A DNA stretch of 64,000 nucleotides from Flavobacterium foetidum. GTDB taxonomy: Bacteria; Bacteroidota; Bacteroidia; Flavobacteriales; Flavobacteriaceae. Made by a program: the position numbers and the translations under genes. Shown here one piece after another: positions 43,345 through 51,885 of this stretch. The notes below the pieces were generated by a model, which saw only the letters and a list, made by a program, of their open reading frames with translations, was not told the origin of the DNA and made no database searches. The stretch covers positions 248,001 to 312,000 of the forward strand of contig NZ_SJTF01000005.1 in the NCBI RefSeq assembly GCF_004634245.1. The letters run 5' to 3'. How positions within the stretch are numbered: the first letter of the stretch is position 1; each line of letters begins with the position of its first letter.

Positions 43345-43664
43345 AATGCAGACCTATAAGCCGGATTCTGTCCCCGATAAATCGGGGCCTTATCATTTAT
43401 CTAGATCCCGAATTACTTCGGGACTCAATCTACCTACCCTTCGGCAACGGACGAGAAGCCCTTAAATGCCGATATACTTGGTATTTCACCGCATAGAGTT
43501 TACCTGGTTTCACTACAGCCTTACCTGTACATACTTTCTGCTGCACTTGTCCTAATCCCGATAACAAGTTATCGAGACCGACGGGCGTTACCCGCTATGC
43601 TTCTCTGTGGTGTCCGGACTTTCCTCCCTTCCGATGAATCGGAACGACGATAAGGCGGTCTGCT
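43345..43664 (-). ncRNA. rnpB: RNase P RNA
   Basis: Catalytic RNA of ribonuclease P, which matures tRNA 5' ends. Read on the minus strand, the conserved landmarks are GAGGAAAGTCCGGAC (5' universal core), ACAGGTAAGGCTG, and the closing ACAGAATCCGGCTTATAG. Outer stem P1 pairs GCAGACC (43657-43663 on the plus-strand numbering) with GGTCTGC (43348-43354). A T run follows (about 43340-43346). The RNA is about 320 nt. A -7 promoter element TACTTTTG overlaps its upstream edge at 43668-43675. The exact ends are estimates. Confidence 0.95.
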
Positions 43665-43667
43665 CGG

Positions 43668-43675
43668 CAAAAGTA
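43668..43675 (-). promoter_or_regulatory. Candidate -7 promoter element of rnpB
   Basis: TACTTTTG on the minus strand, immediately before the P1 stem of rnpB, fits TANNTTTG and helps set the RNA 5' end near 43663. Confidence 0.5.
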
Positions 43676-43791
43676 CAATTTTATCGCTTAACTATATTGG
43701 TTTTAAATTTCTGTTTTTAGTGAATTTATTCTAACATTTTAATTTTAAATTGGTTATCTTTAAGATTCTATAATTTTTAAATTCAGTTATC

Positions 43792-44085
43792 ATGAAAAGA
43801 ATGTATCATTACGCAACTGTTTCAAAGGCTTTAGATCAATTGAATGAAAAAGGATTTACATGCGATTTCAATCGAAATGCAGACATGATCAAAAAAAATC
43901 CTGAGAAATTTGAAATTGTTCATGTGTATCGATACGAGGGGGAATCGGACCCGGCGGATGAGGCAGTTGTTTACGGAATTAGGTCAGTCAATGGCAAAAA
44001 AGGGGTTTATGTCGCTGGTTTTTCAGCCGATTCAGATCAGGAAACCGCAAAATTTTTATTTGATTTAAGCATTAGAGGAAGATAG
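43792..44085 (+). CDS. Conserved hypothetical protein, about 97 residues
   Basis: A 97-residue soluble protein starting [22 protein letters not shown], with a compact alpha/beta look and no catalytic motif. Related small Bacteroidota proteins sometimes carry the name 'phosphoribosylpyrophosphate synthetase'. The protein is far too short for that enzyme and lacks its PRPP-loop motif, so I treat the name as a misannotation. It stands alone between rnpB and a 16-bp inverted repeat. The function is unknown. Confidence 0.75.
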   Translation: MKRMYHYATVSKALDQLNEKGFTCDFNRNADMIKKNPEKFEIVHVYRYEGESDPADEAVVYGIRSVNGKKGVYVAGFSADSDQETAKFLFDLSIRGR

Positions 44086-44103
44086 TTTAGTACTCCTCAG
44101 TTC

Positions 44104-44146
44104 TATCATTTCGACGAAAAAACAAATTGCTTTCGTCGAAATGATA
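44104..44146. repeat. Perfect 16-bp inverted repeat after the small hypothetical gene
   Basis: TATCATTTCGACGAAA (44104-44119) pairs with TTTCGTCGAAATGATA (44131-44146), loop of 11 bases. It could act as a terminator for the plus-strand gene, but no T run follows. The 44147-44260 stretch behind it holds nothing I can name. Confidence 0.6.
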
Positions 44147-44257
44147 AAACTAAAATTTATCCCTCAAACCTTCCCTCTGAAAGGCTAAATTCAATACAAT
44201 TTTAAAAATTCCTAGCGATATTGAAGTATTTCTTCCCATAACATCTTCAAATTTTGT

Positions 44258-44288
44258 ATAAAAAAAGCCCTACTTTTAAGAGGGCTTT
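44258..44288 (-). terminator. Intrinsic terminator of BON/LysM operon
   Basis: AAAGCCCT (44264-44271) pairs with AGGGCTTT (44281-44288), followed on the minus strand by a T run. Confidence 0.8.
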
Positions 44289-44299
44289 GAAATAATAAC

Positions 44300-44674
44300 T
44301 TATAATGTTCTGGGTATTTTCAGCTTCCATCCCGGCTGAATCAAATCGGGATTGGAAATAATATCTTTATTGGCTTCAAAAATATCCTGCCAAGAAACCC
44401 CATAAGCTTTTCCTATTTTTGAAAGAGAATCTCCAACTTCAACAGTATATTCGCTTGTTGCTCCTTTTCCAACCTCGATATTCATAACCAAATCTGCCGA
44501 TCTATAATCTGGATCTATCTTATTGTACAAATCCCAAAGTTTGTCTTTGTCAGCAGCCACTTTTGCTGTACCGTCAATATACAGTACACTATTTTCTTCA
44601 CGAACCTGCAAATCTGTTATCCCTAGTTCTGCAGCCAAGTCTGTTACTTCTCTATATTTATCCTGTAAACCCAT
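44300..44674 (-). CDS. LysM-domain protein with BON-like N-terminus
   Basis: A 124-residue protein without a signal peptide. Residues about 1-70 have a BON-like alpha/beta pattern (LQVREENSVLYIDGTAKV); residues about 75-122 are a LysM domain (YTVEVGDSLSKIGKAYGVSW, DLIQPGWKLKIP), which binds N-acetylglucosamine-containing glycans such as peptidoglycan. The combination resembles E. coli Kbp (YgaU), a BON-LysM protein reported to bind potassium; the similarity is one of layout only. It follows the BON lipoprotein gene by 6 bases, so the two are co-expressed. Confidence 0.82.
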   Translation of the reverse strand: MGLQDKYREVTDLAAELGITDLQVREENSVLYIDGTAKVAADKDKLWDLYNKIDPDYRSADLVMNIEVGKGATSEYTVEVGDSLSKIGKAYGVSWQDIFEANKDIISNPDLIQPGWKLKIPRTL

Positions 44675-44680
44675 ACCACC

Positions 44681-45160
44681 TTATTTTACAATTAATTTGT
44701 TATCAACTTTCTGAGGGCGCAGTTCCTGTAAGCTCTGCATTAACGGCTGTAGTTTTTCCCTTTTAATTTCACCCGAAAGCGTTACTACGCCGCCAACAAC
44801 AGTCGCACTAACACCATCATACGCATCTACAACTTTGTGAACAGCTTTATCTAATTCATTATCCGGATTGACAACCACTGCTGCAGCAGCTGGCTCTTGA
44901 TTGGCTCTTGCTAGCTCACAGGTATTTACAACCGATTTTACCCCTTTTGTTCTTCTAACACTTTTTTCTATATTTTTTTTGAAGGCTTCGTCTTCGCAAG
45001 TTCCTGTTATCGTGGCAACTCCATCGTGTACAGTAACCTGCACTTCTGGAGTATCGGCTAATTTCTCATTGATTTCTTTCTGTATATCTGCATCTTTAGG
45101 ACTACAAGCAACAAGCGAAATCGCAAGGGCCATGCTCAATAAAATTGATTTCATTTTCAT
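44681..45160 (-). CDS. Lipoprotein with two BON domains
   Basis: A 159-residue predicted lipoprotein. The signal sequence ends in LVAC (lipid Cys19). Two BON domains follow (VTVHDGVATITGTCEDEAFKK near residue 41, and VVGGVVTLSGEIKREK near residue 122), joined by an Ala/Pro-rich linker. BON domains bind membranes or small ligands; E. coli OsmY and DolP are relatives. It is the first gene of a two-gene operon with the BON-LysM protein. An in-frame ATG two codons later would serve equally well. Confidence 0.85.
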   Translation of the reverse strand: MKMKSILLSMALAISLVACSPKDADIQKEINEKLADTPEVQVTVHDGVATITGTCEDEAFKKNIEKSVRRTKGVKSVVNTCELARANQEPAAAAVVVNPDNELDKAVHKVVDAYDGVSATVVGGVVTLSGEIKREKLQPLMQSLQELRPQKVDNKLIVK

Positions 45161-45313
45161 AATACTATTTTTTAATAATTAACAATTCTAAAATTAAATC
45201 AATTAAGTATCAAAAGATTATATGATCCTGATGCGGTTTTACAAGGTTTCCAGTAGATTTAAAAAAAGAATAGAAAAAAAAGAGTATCATTGTAAGTCTT
45301 TTTTATAAATACT

Positions 45314-45970
45314 ATGAAATTCAGATACGCTTTACTTTTCACATTTCTTTTAATCTTTAATTACTCTTATTCTTGTGAATGCAAGCCAATCGAGAGAGAA
45401 AACATGGCGGAAGTAGGATTAAAGTACGAAATTGCATTTTACGGAGAAGTCATAAAAGTAGATTCAATTAAAAGAATATATACATTTAGAATCATAGAAC
45501 TCTTTAAAGGAAATTACAATTCTCGCTTTATTACCCAAAAGTATTCTGGTAATTGTTCTGTTACTCCATCTCTAAAAGAACTATGGATTGTTTATGCTAA
45601 ATTTAATGACGATAAAACTATCGAAGTGAGCGGTTGTTCTCCAAGTGCTGGATTGAAACTTTATGGGAGCAATTCCATACCACCTCCGCCAGAAATCAAA
45701 AACTCTCAAAAGATAGAGGATCAAATAAGAACATTGTCTTTTTATGCTTGGGATCTCAAACTTGAAAATCGAAATTTACAGGATTGGATCTACCAATTAG
45801 AGAAGTTAAGAATCTATAAAAAAGCGCAAAAAGAAAATTCTGATAAAGAAAAAACAGAAACAAAACTAGAAACTTACAGCCAATACATCATCATTTCTTT
45901 GATAGTCAACATCGTATTATTTCTAAGTTTACTCTTAGTTCTGTTAAAGAAAAAGAAATTCTCCAAATAA
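45314..45970 (+). CDS. Exported membrane-anchored protein with TIMP/NTR-like N-terminus
   Basis: A 218-residue protein with a signal peptide (residues 1-20), then a mature sequence opening with CECKP, a Cys-x-Cys start like that of NTR/TIMP domains. Next comes a beta-barrel-like pattern (IAFYGEVIKVDSI, YTFRIIELFKGNY, LWIVYAKF) with further cysteines (GNCSV, SGCSP). A helical charged segment (about 140-190) leads to a C-terminal transmembrane helix (YIIISLIVNIVLFLSLLLVLL) and a basic tail. It probably sits on the inner-membrane periplasmic face. Inhibitory activity against metalloproteases is not implied by the fold alone. Confidence 0.6.
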   Translation: MKFRYALLFTFLLIFNYSYSCECKPIERENMAEVGLKYEIAFYGEVIKVDSIKRIYTFRIIELFKGNYNSRFITQKYSGNCSVTPSLKELWIVYAKFNDDKTIEVSGCSPSAGLKLYGSNSIPPPPEIKNSQKIEDQIRTLSFYAWDLKLENRNLQDWIYQLEKLRIYKKAQKENSDKEKTETKLETYSQYIIISLIVNIVLFLSLLLVLLKKKKFSK

Positions 45971-46004
45971 CTGAAATCGGTTTTAAACAACGAAACAAAA
46001 GTCA

Positions 46005-46012
46005 TATATTTG
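46005..46012 (+). promoter_or_regulatory. Candidate -7 promoter element of dnaX
   Basis: TATATTTG fits TANNTTTG, 18 bases upstream of the dnaX ATG at 46031. Confidence 0.45.
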
Positions 46013-46030
46013 CTATCGAATTAAAAGAAT

Positions 46031-47829
46031 ATGGAACAATTTGTAGTATCGGCTCGTAAATATCGTCCACAGACATTTAAGGATGTTGTGGGGCAGAAAG
46101 CCATTACCAACACTTTGCTGAATGCCATAGAAACCAATCACTTGGCTTCTGCTCTTTTATTTACAGGACCACGTGGAGTTGGAAAAACTACTTGCGCGCG
46201 TATTTTGGCAAGAAAGATAAATCAGCCTGGATATGATGATCCTACCGAAGATTTCGCATTTAACGTTTTTGAGCTAGATGCTGCTTCCAACAACTCGGTC
46301 GATGATATCCGTAACCTTATCGATCAGGTTCGAATCCCGCCACAGACCGGACAATACAAAGTATATATTATTGACGAGGTTCATATGTTGTCTTCGGCTG
46401 CTTTTAATGCTTTCCTAAAAACATTAGAAGAACCACCAAAACACGCTATTTTTATCTTAGCGACAACAGAAAAACATAAAATACTACCAACGATTTTGTC
46501 TCGCTGTCAGATTTTTGATTTCAAAAGAATTACGGTAAAAGATGCCAAAGAACATTTGGCAGATGTTGCCGAAAGCCAAGGAATCAATTTTGAGGATGAT
46601 GCGTTGCACATTATTGCTCAGAAAGCAGACGGAGCCATGCGTGATGCTTTGTCTATTTTTGACCGTGTAGTTTCGTATTGCGGCACGAATTTAACTCGTC
46701 AGGCTGTAACCGAAAACCTCAATGTTTTAGATTACGAAACCTATATTTCTGTTACGGATTTGATTCTGGAAAATAAAATTCCGGAACTGTTGATTGCATA
46801 CAACGATATTCTCGCAAAGGGTTTTGACGGGCATCATTTTATTGCTGGTCTCGCTTCTCACTTTAGAGATTTGTTGGTAAGCAAAACGCCTTCTACAATC
46901 GCATTGTTAGAGGTGGGCGAACAAGCACAGCAAATGTATGCTGTTCAGTCTCAAAAATGCTCTCAGGAATTTTTACTAAAAGGAATCGACATTGCGAACG
47001 ACTGCGATTTAAAATATAAACTAAGTCAGAATCAGCGACTTTTGGTTGAATTATGTTTGATGCAATTGGCCTCTATCAGCTTTGATGGAGAAAAAAAAAA
47101 GCTGAGCAATTCATAATTCCGCCGACTTATTATAAAAATGGAAGTTTTTCGATTACCGAAGTTCCAAATTTAAAATCTCAAAATCAGAATACCGAAGTCC
47201 GAAATCCAAATTCTGAACAGGAAAATTCAAATTCAGAAACCCCGACTTCAGCTGCAGAAAATAAGGTAACTGCCGAACAGAACAGTGTGGAGAATACAGC
47301 ATCCGAAACTAAACCGAATGCAATTCAAAACGAGCAGCCTGCGGTTCAAAATTCAGACAATACACCAAAAGTTTCCGCTTTTTCGCTTGCAAGTATACGC
47401 AAGAAAAAGGAAATGCTTGAAAGCAGCAAATCGTATGTTAAGCCATCTTCTGTTTTACCGACCGAGGAATTTAATGAAACCGATATGCGTCTTCACTGGA
47501 ATAAATATGCAGAACGTTTGGGGCAAAAAGGGTTTAAGATCATGGAATCTATCCTACTGATAAATGACCCCGTTTTGGACGGAACCCGAATTACGTATGA
47601 ATTGCCAAATGAGGGTTCTAAACTGGAGTTTGAAAGCCAGATGAATGGTCTTCTAGGACATTTAAAAGGACATCTTCATAATCATGACATTACGATCGAA
47701 GTAATCGTAAACGAAAAGGCCGAAACCAAAAGAAGTTACAACAATCAAGATCGTTATAATCGTTTCTTAGAAATAAATCCAAACATTGAACTTTTACGCT
47801 CAACATTTGGATTGGAATTAAAAGAATAG
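46031..47829 (+). CDS. dnaX: DNA polymerase III subunit gamma/tau, with -1 frameshift
   Basis: Clamp-loader ATPase of the replisome. The 0 frame (46031-47116, 361 residues) carries the AAA+ module: RKYRPQTFKDVVGQ, Walker A GPRGVGKTTCAR near residue 46, IIDEVHMLS, the sensor region ATTEKHKILPTILSRC, and the oligomerisation domain. It ends nine codons after a run of ten A (47091-47100). In the -1 frame the sequence continues without a stop from 47098 to 47829 (AEQFIIPPTYY, a Ser/Asn/Glu-rich linker, then a C-terminal domain around NETDMRLHWNKYAERLGQ), giving 599 residues in all. The short form would be gamma-like and the long form tau-like. The GTG at 47287 is not a separate gene. Confidence 0.88.
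47091..47101 (+). promoter_or_regulatory. A10 slippery run in dnaX (recoding site)
   Basis: Ten A residues followed by G place A-AAA-AAG in the 0 frame at 47095-47101, the same heptamer as the E. coli dnaX -1 frameshift site. A -1 shift here opens the tau-like C-terminal frame. Homopolymer slippage by RNA polymerase, as in Thermus dnaX, is an equally good mechanism. A sequencing miscount is the alternative. Confidence 0.6.
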
Positions 47830-47876
47830 ATTTTTAGCATCGTTATGTCTTGCAGATTTTCGTATGCAGTGAAAAA

Positions 47877-48461
47877 CTATTCGTTTTTAAGTCCAAAATT
47901 ATGGACTTTTTCAAGCCATTTTTTTCTTTGCTCTTCGGTCGAGTTTTTCACAATTCCGATATAACTTACTTTTACGGGTTTTATTCCGCAAAATTCTAAA
48001 GTTGATTTTTTGAGCTGATTGACGCTTGGCCTTCCAAAAAACAATCTATAATACCAGCCTGGTTGATCTAAAGTCGTGATAATGTGTGCTGATTTTCCTT
48101 TTAGTAATTTATCCCACCAAACAGAATTTTCTCTGTACTGAAAAGCCATTCCCGGCAAAAACAATCTATCTATAAATCCTTTTGTAATTGCTGGCAATCC
48201 TCCCCACCAAACAGGATGTATCCAAACTAAATGGTCTGCTCTTTTTATTTTTTCCCACGATTCCAATAAGTCTGGCTCCAATTCGGTTCTTTTTTGATAA
48301 CCAAATTTGAGATTTGGATTAAAATTTAAATCAGCAATTGCGATTGTTTCAACTTGCGTTCCAGAAGCAATTGCACCGTTTTTATAAGCTTCAGCAAGTC
48401 CGAAATTGAAACTTTGAGGATTTGGGTGTCCGTTTATAATCAGTATTTTTTTCATATTCAT
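47877..48461 (-). CDS. NAD(P)H-dependent quinone oxidoreductase (flavodoxin-like fold)
   Basis: A 194-residue FMN/FAD-binding protein of the NQO1/KefF/MdaB flavodoxin-like family. Signatures are: IINGHPNPQSFN (phosphate-binding loop, residues 8-19), the HLVWIHPVWWGGLPAITKGF segment and FLPGMAFQYRE of the flavin/quinone site, and TLDQPGWYYRLFFG. It likely transfers two electrons from NAD(P)H to quinones for detoxification. An in-frame ATG two codons downstream (48455) opens directly with MKKILIINGHP and may be the true start. It is convergent with dnaX. Confidence 0.88.
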   Translation of the reverse strand: MNMKKILIINGHPNPQSFNFGLAEAYKNGAIASGTQVETIAIADLNFNPNLKFGYQKRTELEPDLLESWEKIKRADHLVWIHPVWWGGLPAITKGFIDRLFLPGMAFQYRENSVWWDKLLKGKSAHIITTLDQPGWYYRLFFGRPSVNQLKKSTLEFCGIKPVKVSYIGIVKNSTEEQRKKWLEKVHNFGLKNE

Positions 48462-48882
48462 GTTTATCCAAAAATACCTTTCTTTTGATTTTTTTTACTG
48501 GACAAATGTCCTGAAAATTGTTGATTTTTTTTATCGAAGCTTCTTCAATTAACTTAAAATCATTGCGCAAATCAGTCTAAATCTTTGTTGATTTTTAGCT
48601 CTCGCAGATGCTGCAGATTGGGCAGATTTTTTGAATTAACTTAAAATCTCTATACTTATCTGTCTAAATTCTCACGAATTTTTATCTCTCGCAGATTGTG
48701 CAGATTCTGGAGATTTTGTCATACTATAAAATCAAGCAGATTTCTAAATTTAGTAAATTTTGAATAAAAAATCTGCACAAACCAGCATAAATCCTTAAAA
48801 TCTGCGTGAAATGACATTAGGCAATTGGTGAATTATTTTGCCTGCTGTTGCCGTTAATTTTTGCGATTAAAAAGATAAAAAA
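48462..48882. repeat. Intergenic region of degenerate CAGATT-type repeats
   Basis: About 420 bases without a gene. Several variants of (C)GCAGAT(T)-NNGCAGATT are visible around 48600-48625, 48685-48720 and 48760-48805, with AATCTTTGTTGATTTT-like spacers. The same family occurs at 41983-42036 and 61780-61820. Confidence 0.55.
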
Positions 48883-49773
48883 TTAAATCTTACCGTAATA
48901 CATTGCCTTTACGATACCATCTGAAAGTCCGATTTTTGGAACGTAGATTTGGCGCGCGCCGCTCCATTTCATTGCGTTCAGATATATGCGTGTTGCGTGA
49001 ATGATAACGTCGGCACGGTCGGAATTAAGTCCTAATTCGGCAATTCTTTGTTCGTAAGTCAATGAATTTAAGAATGCGTACTGTGAATTGATATAAATGT
49101 ACGAAAGCGGTTTTTCCTGCTGTTTGCCCGACATTTTAAACAATTTATTGATATTTCCTCCAGAACCAATCAATGTAACTTCGTCAAAATCTTTGGTGTT
49201 TGTTTTTATCCACTTTTCAATTTCATCCCAAACCACATCGTGAACCATATTATTCAGCAAACGAACAGTTCCAGCCTTAAAAGACCTGGAAGTAATCATT
49301 TTTCCGTCAGAGAATAAAGTAAATTCTGTGCTTCCCCCTCCAACATCTACAAATAGATACGTTTCGTCTGTTTTTAGCAAATGGTGCAAATCGGTAGAAG
49401 CAATAATGGCCGCTTCTTTTTTTCCATCGATTATTTCGATTTTTATATCGGCTTTTTTCTTAATTAAAGCAACAACTTCTTTTGCATTATAAGCTTCGCG
49501 CATTGCCGAAGTCGCAAAAGCCATATATCGTTCTACTTTATGAACTTTCATTAAAAGGTTGAATGCTTTCATCGCATCAACCATTCTATCTATATTTTCT
49601 TCTGATATTTCTCCTACCGTAAAAGCGTCCTGACCCAGACGAATCGGCACACGCACAAGGGAACTTTTATTGAATTGAGGTTCCTTGCCCGGCTGTTCTA
49701 CAACATTCGATATCAGAAGCCTCATGGCGTTTGAACCAATATCTATTGCTGCATATTTTTTAATCGTAATCAT
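48883..49773 (-). CDS. ppx: Exopolyphosphatase / guanosine pentaphosphatase family
   Basis: Hydrolyses terminal phosphates from polyphosphate (Ppx) or pppGpp (GppA). The 296-residue protein is the short ASKHA-fold form: AAIDIGSNAMRLLISN (phosphate-1 loop), the ATSAMREAYN region and VDVGGGSTEFTLF (phosphate-2), with GSGGNINKLF near residue 207. It lacks the C-terminal HD-like domain of the longer enzymes. I chose the ATG at 49773 over a GTG two codons upstream. It follows ppk1 by 13 bases, so polyphosphate turnover is the likely role; synthesis and breakdown are encoded in one operon. Confidence 0.92.
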   Translation of the reverse strand: MITIKKYAAIDIGSNAMRLLISNVVEQPGKEPQFNKSSLVRVPIRLGQDAFTVGEISEENIDRMVDAMKAFNLLMKVHKVERYMAFATSAMREAYNAKEVVALIKKKADIKIEIIDGKKEAAIIASTDLHHLLKTDETYLFVDVGGGSTEFTLFSDGKMITSRSFKAGTVRLLNNMVHDVVWDEIEKWIKTNTKDFDEVTLIGSGGNINKLFKMSGKQQEKPLSYIYINSQYAFLNSLTYEQRIAELGLNSDRADVIIHATRIYLNAMKWSGARQIYVPKIGLSDGIVKAMYYGKI

Positions 49774-49786
49774 GCTCACTTATGAT

Positions 49787-51880
49787 TTATTTTACTGTTT
49801 TTAAATTTGCGCGCTCAGCAACTTCTTCGATCAGCTGAATCTTTTTTTCGTAATATTTATAGGTTTCTAGCTGTGCCCTAAAAGGTGCATGATGGTTTCT
49901 AGGCTTGTATTTATTATCTAATTTATAAGAATGATATCTGACTTTAACATTTCCTTTCCAAGCAATATTAAAATTATCAATCAGTTCCTTTTTAATTTCC
50001 AAATCATAAATCGGACATGTTACTTCTACTCTTCCATCTAGATTTCTGGTCATAAAATCAGCAGACGAGATATAGACTTCTGTTAATCCAGCATTTCCAA
50101 AAATATAAACGCGCGAATGTTCCAGATAGTTGTCTACAATACTTATAGCTTCTATATTCTCACTCATACCCGGAATTCCGGGAATAAGCGAACAAATTCC
50201 CCTAACCTGAAGCTGGATTTTTACTCCCGCATTACTCGCTTCGTAAAGCTTATCAATCATTTTAAAGTCTGATAAACTATTCATTTTTAACTTGATATGT
50301 GTTTTTCTTCCTGCCAAAGCATGAAGAATTTCACGATCAATTAATTTTATAAATTTTGTTCTTGTATAATGTGGCGACACAATCAAATGCTTGTATCGGT
50401 GAACTCTATAATTGATATCGAAAAATTCAAATATTTTGGATGTATCTTTCAAAATACCCTGATGACAAGTAAGAAGCGTTACATCTGTATAAATCTTAGC
50501 CGTAGATTCGTTGAAGTTTCCTGTTGATATAAATCCGTAACGACGATTTTTTCCGTCTTCAAGCCTTTCGATGACACAAATTTTACTATGAACTTTAAGG
50601 CCTTTTATCCCAAAAATCAGCTCAATCCCTTCAGTTTGCATTTGTTCGGCATACGAAATATTCGAAGCTTCGTCAAAACGCGCCTGAAGCTCGATTTGCA
50701 CTACTACTCTCTTCCCATTTTTTGCAGCATTGATCAACGAACTGATAATCTGCGAATTCTTAGCCAGACGATACAGCGTAATCTTGATGCTGGTTACTTT
50801 TGGGTCTAATGCTGCTTCACGCAAAAATTTTGTCAAATAAGAAAATGACTGATATGGAGCGTGTACAAGATAATCTTTTTTGGAGATTTTTTCTAGAATA
50901 CTCCCGTCCAGACTTAAGCCTGGAACCGGCAGCGGTTCATTTGGCTTGTATAATAAATCGTAGCGCCCTAGATTAGGAAAACTCATGTAATCACGTCGAT
51001 TATGATACCTTCCACCTGGAATTATACTATCCGTTTCAACGATTTTCATTTTCTCCAAGAAAAAATGCAGTGTATCGTCTTCGATTTGACTGTCATAAAT
51101 AAAACGAACGGGCTCTCCAATTCGGCGGTCTTTTACAGATGAAGCAATTTTTTCGAGCATACTTTTACTCAAATCGCTATCTATATCCAATTGTGCGTCG
51201 CGGGTAATTTTAATCATGTGTGCCGAAACGCTCTTAAAATCAAATATATTGAAGATGCTTTTTAATTTATATCGTATTACATCATCAATTAGGATCACGT
51301 ATTGTTTTTCATCTTCTGACGGAAGAACGACAAATCGGTTAATGTTTTTCGGAATTTCGATTAAAGCGTAACGTATCTCTTCATTAGCCAATTCCAAACG
51401 AACTGCTAAATAACCAAGCGTATCCTTTAGAACAGGAAAAACAGCCAAATCGTTCAAGATAATTGTCACTAGCTCAGGACTTAGCTTTTGCATATAAAAA
51501 TCCTTCAGGAACAATTCTTGTTTTTGCGTAATCTGAGTTTCGTTTATGATGAAGATATTTTCGGATTCCAGTTCAGATTCGATATTTCCTAAAATTCGAA
51601 GGCTTTCGGACTGTTGCTGAATTACGATTTCAGTAATATCCTTAATTAATTGATGCGCAGAAATACCACCTAAATATTTTTCGCCCGAAATTCCAGAAAG
51701 ACTTAATCTTCGAATAGCAGCATATCGAACTCTAAAAAACTCATCTAAATTGTTTGAAAAAATTCCAACAAAACGAAGTCGGTCCAAAAGAGGAACGGTA
51801 TTATCTGCCGCTTCCTGAAGCACTCTTGCATTAAACGCTAACCAGCTTTTTTCTCTATCGATATATTTCTGTTCGTACAC
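49787..51880 (-). CDS. ppk1: Polyphosphate kinase 1
   Basis: Reversibly polymerises the gamma-phosphate of ATP into inorganic polyphosphate. The 697-residue protein has the PPK1 order: an N-terminal helical domain (DREKSWLAFNARVLQEA, then NNLDEFFRVRYA), a head domain, and two phospholipase-D-like C-domains. The autophosphorylated histidine is His431 in GLKVHSKICVIE; Arg and Asn ligands are visible in KITLYRLAKNS and STGNFNESTAKIYTD. Length and motif order are normal. It sits between sixA (5-base gap) and ppx (13-base gap) in one operon. Confidence 0.97.
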   Translation of the reverse strand: MYEQKYIDREKSWLAFNARVLQEAADNTVPLLDRLRFVGIFSNNLDEFFRVRYAAIRRLSLSGISGEKYLGGISAHQLIKDITEIVIQQQSESLRILGNIESELESENIFIINETQITQKQELFLKDFYMQKLSPELVTIILNDLAVFPVLKDTLGYLAVRLELANEEIRYALIEIPKNINRFVVLPSEDEKQYVILIDDVIRYKLKSIFNIFDFKSVSAHMIKITRDAQLDIDSDLSKSMLEKIASSVKDRRIGEPVRFIYDSQIEDDTLHFFLEKMKIVETDSIIPGGRYHNRRDYMSFPNLGRYDLLYKPNEPLPVPGLSLDGSILEKISKKDYLVHAPYQSFSYLTKFLREAALDPKVTSIKITLYRLAKNSQIISSLINAAKNGKRVVVQIELQARFDEASNISYAEQMQTEGIELIFGIKGLKVHSKICVIERLEDGKNRRYGFISTGNFNESTAKIYTDVTLLTCHQGILKDTSKIFEFFDINYRVHRYKHLIVSPHYTRTKFIKLIDREILHALAGRKTHIKLKMNSLSDFKMIDKLYEASNAGVKIQLQVRGICSLIPGIPGMSENIEAISIVDNYLEHSRVYIFGNAGLTEVYISSADFMTRNLDGRVEVTCPIYDLEIKKELIDNFNIAWKGNVKVRYHSYKLDNKYKPRNHHAPFRAQLETYKYYEKKIQLIEEVAERANLKTVK

Positions 51881-51885
51881 TGTAT

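Noticed and set aside
43345..43664. Coding gene in the stretch between the symporter and the small hypothetical gene
   Set aside because: No usable frame; the sequence is the conserved RNase P RNA on the minus strand.
43792..44085. Phosphoribosylpyrophosphate synthetase
   Set aside because: At 97 residues with no PRPP-binding loop it cannot be that enzyme; the name used for relatives appears to be a propagated error.
47287..47829. Separate 180-residue gene starting at GTG downstream of dnaX
   Set aside because: The frame is open back to the A10 run at 47091-47100 and encodes the expected DnaX C-terminal region, so it is the tau-specific part of dnaX.
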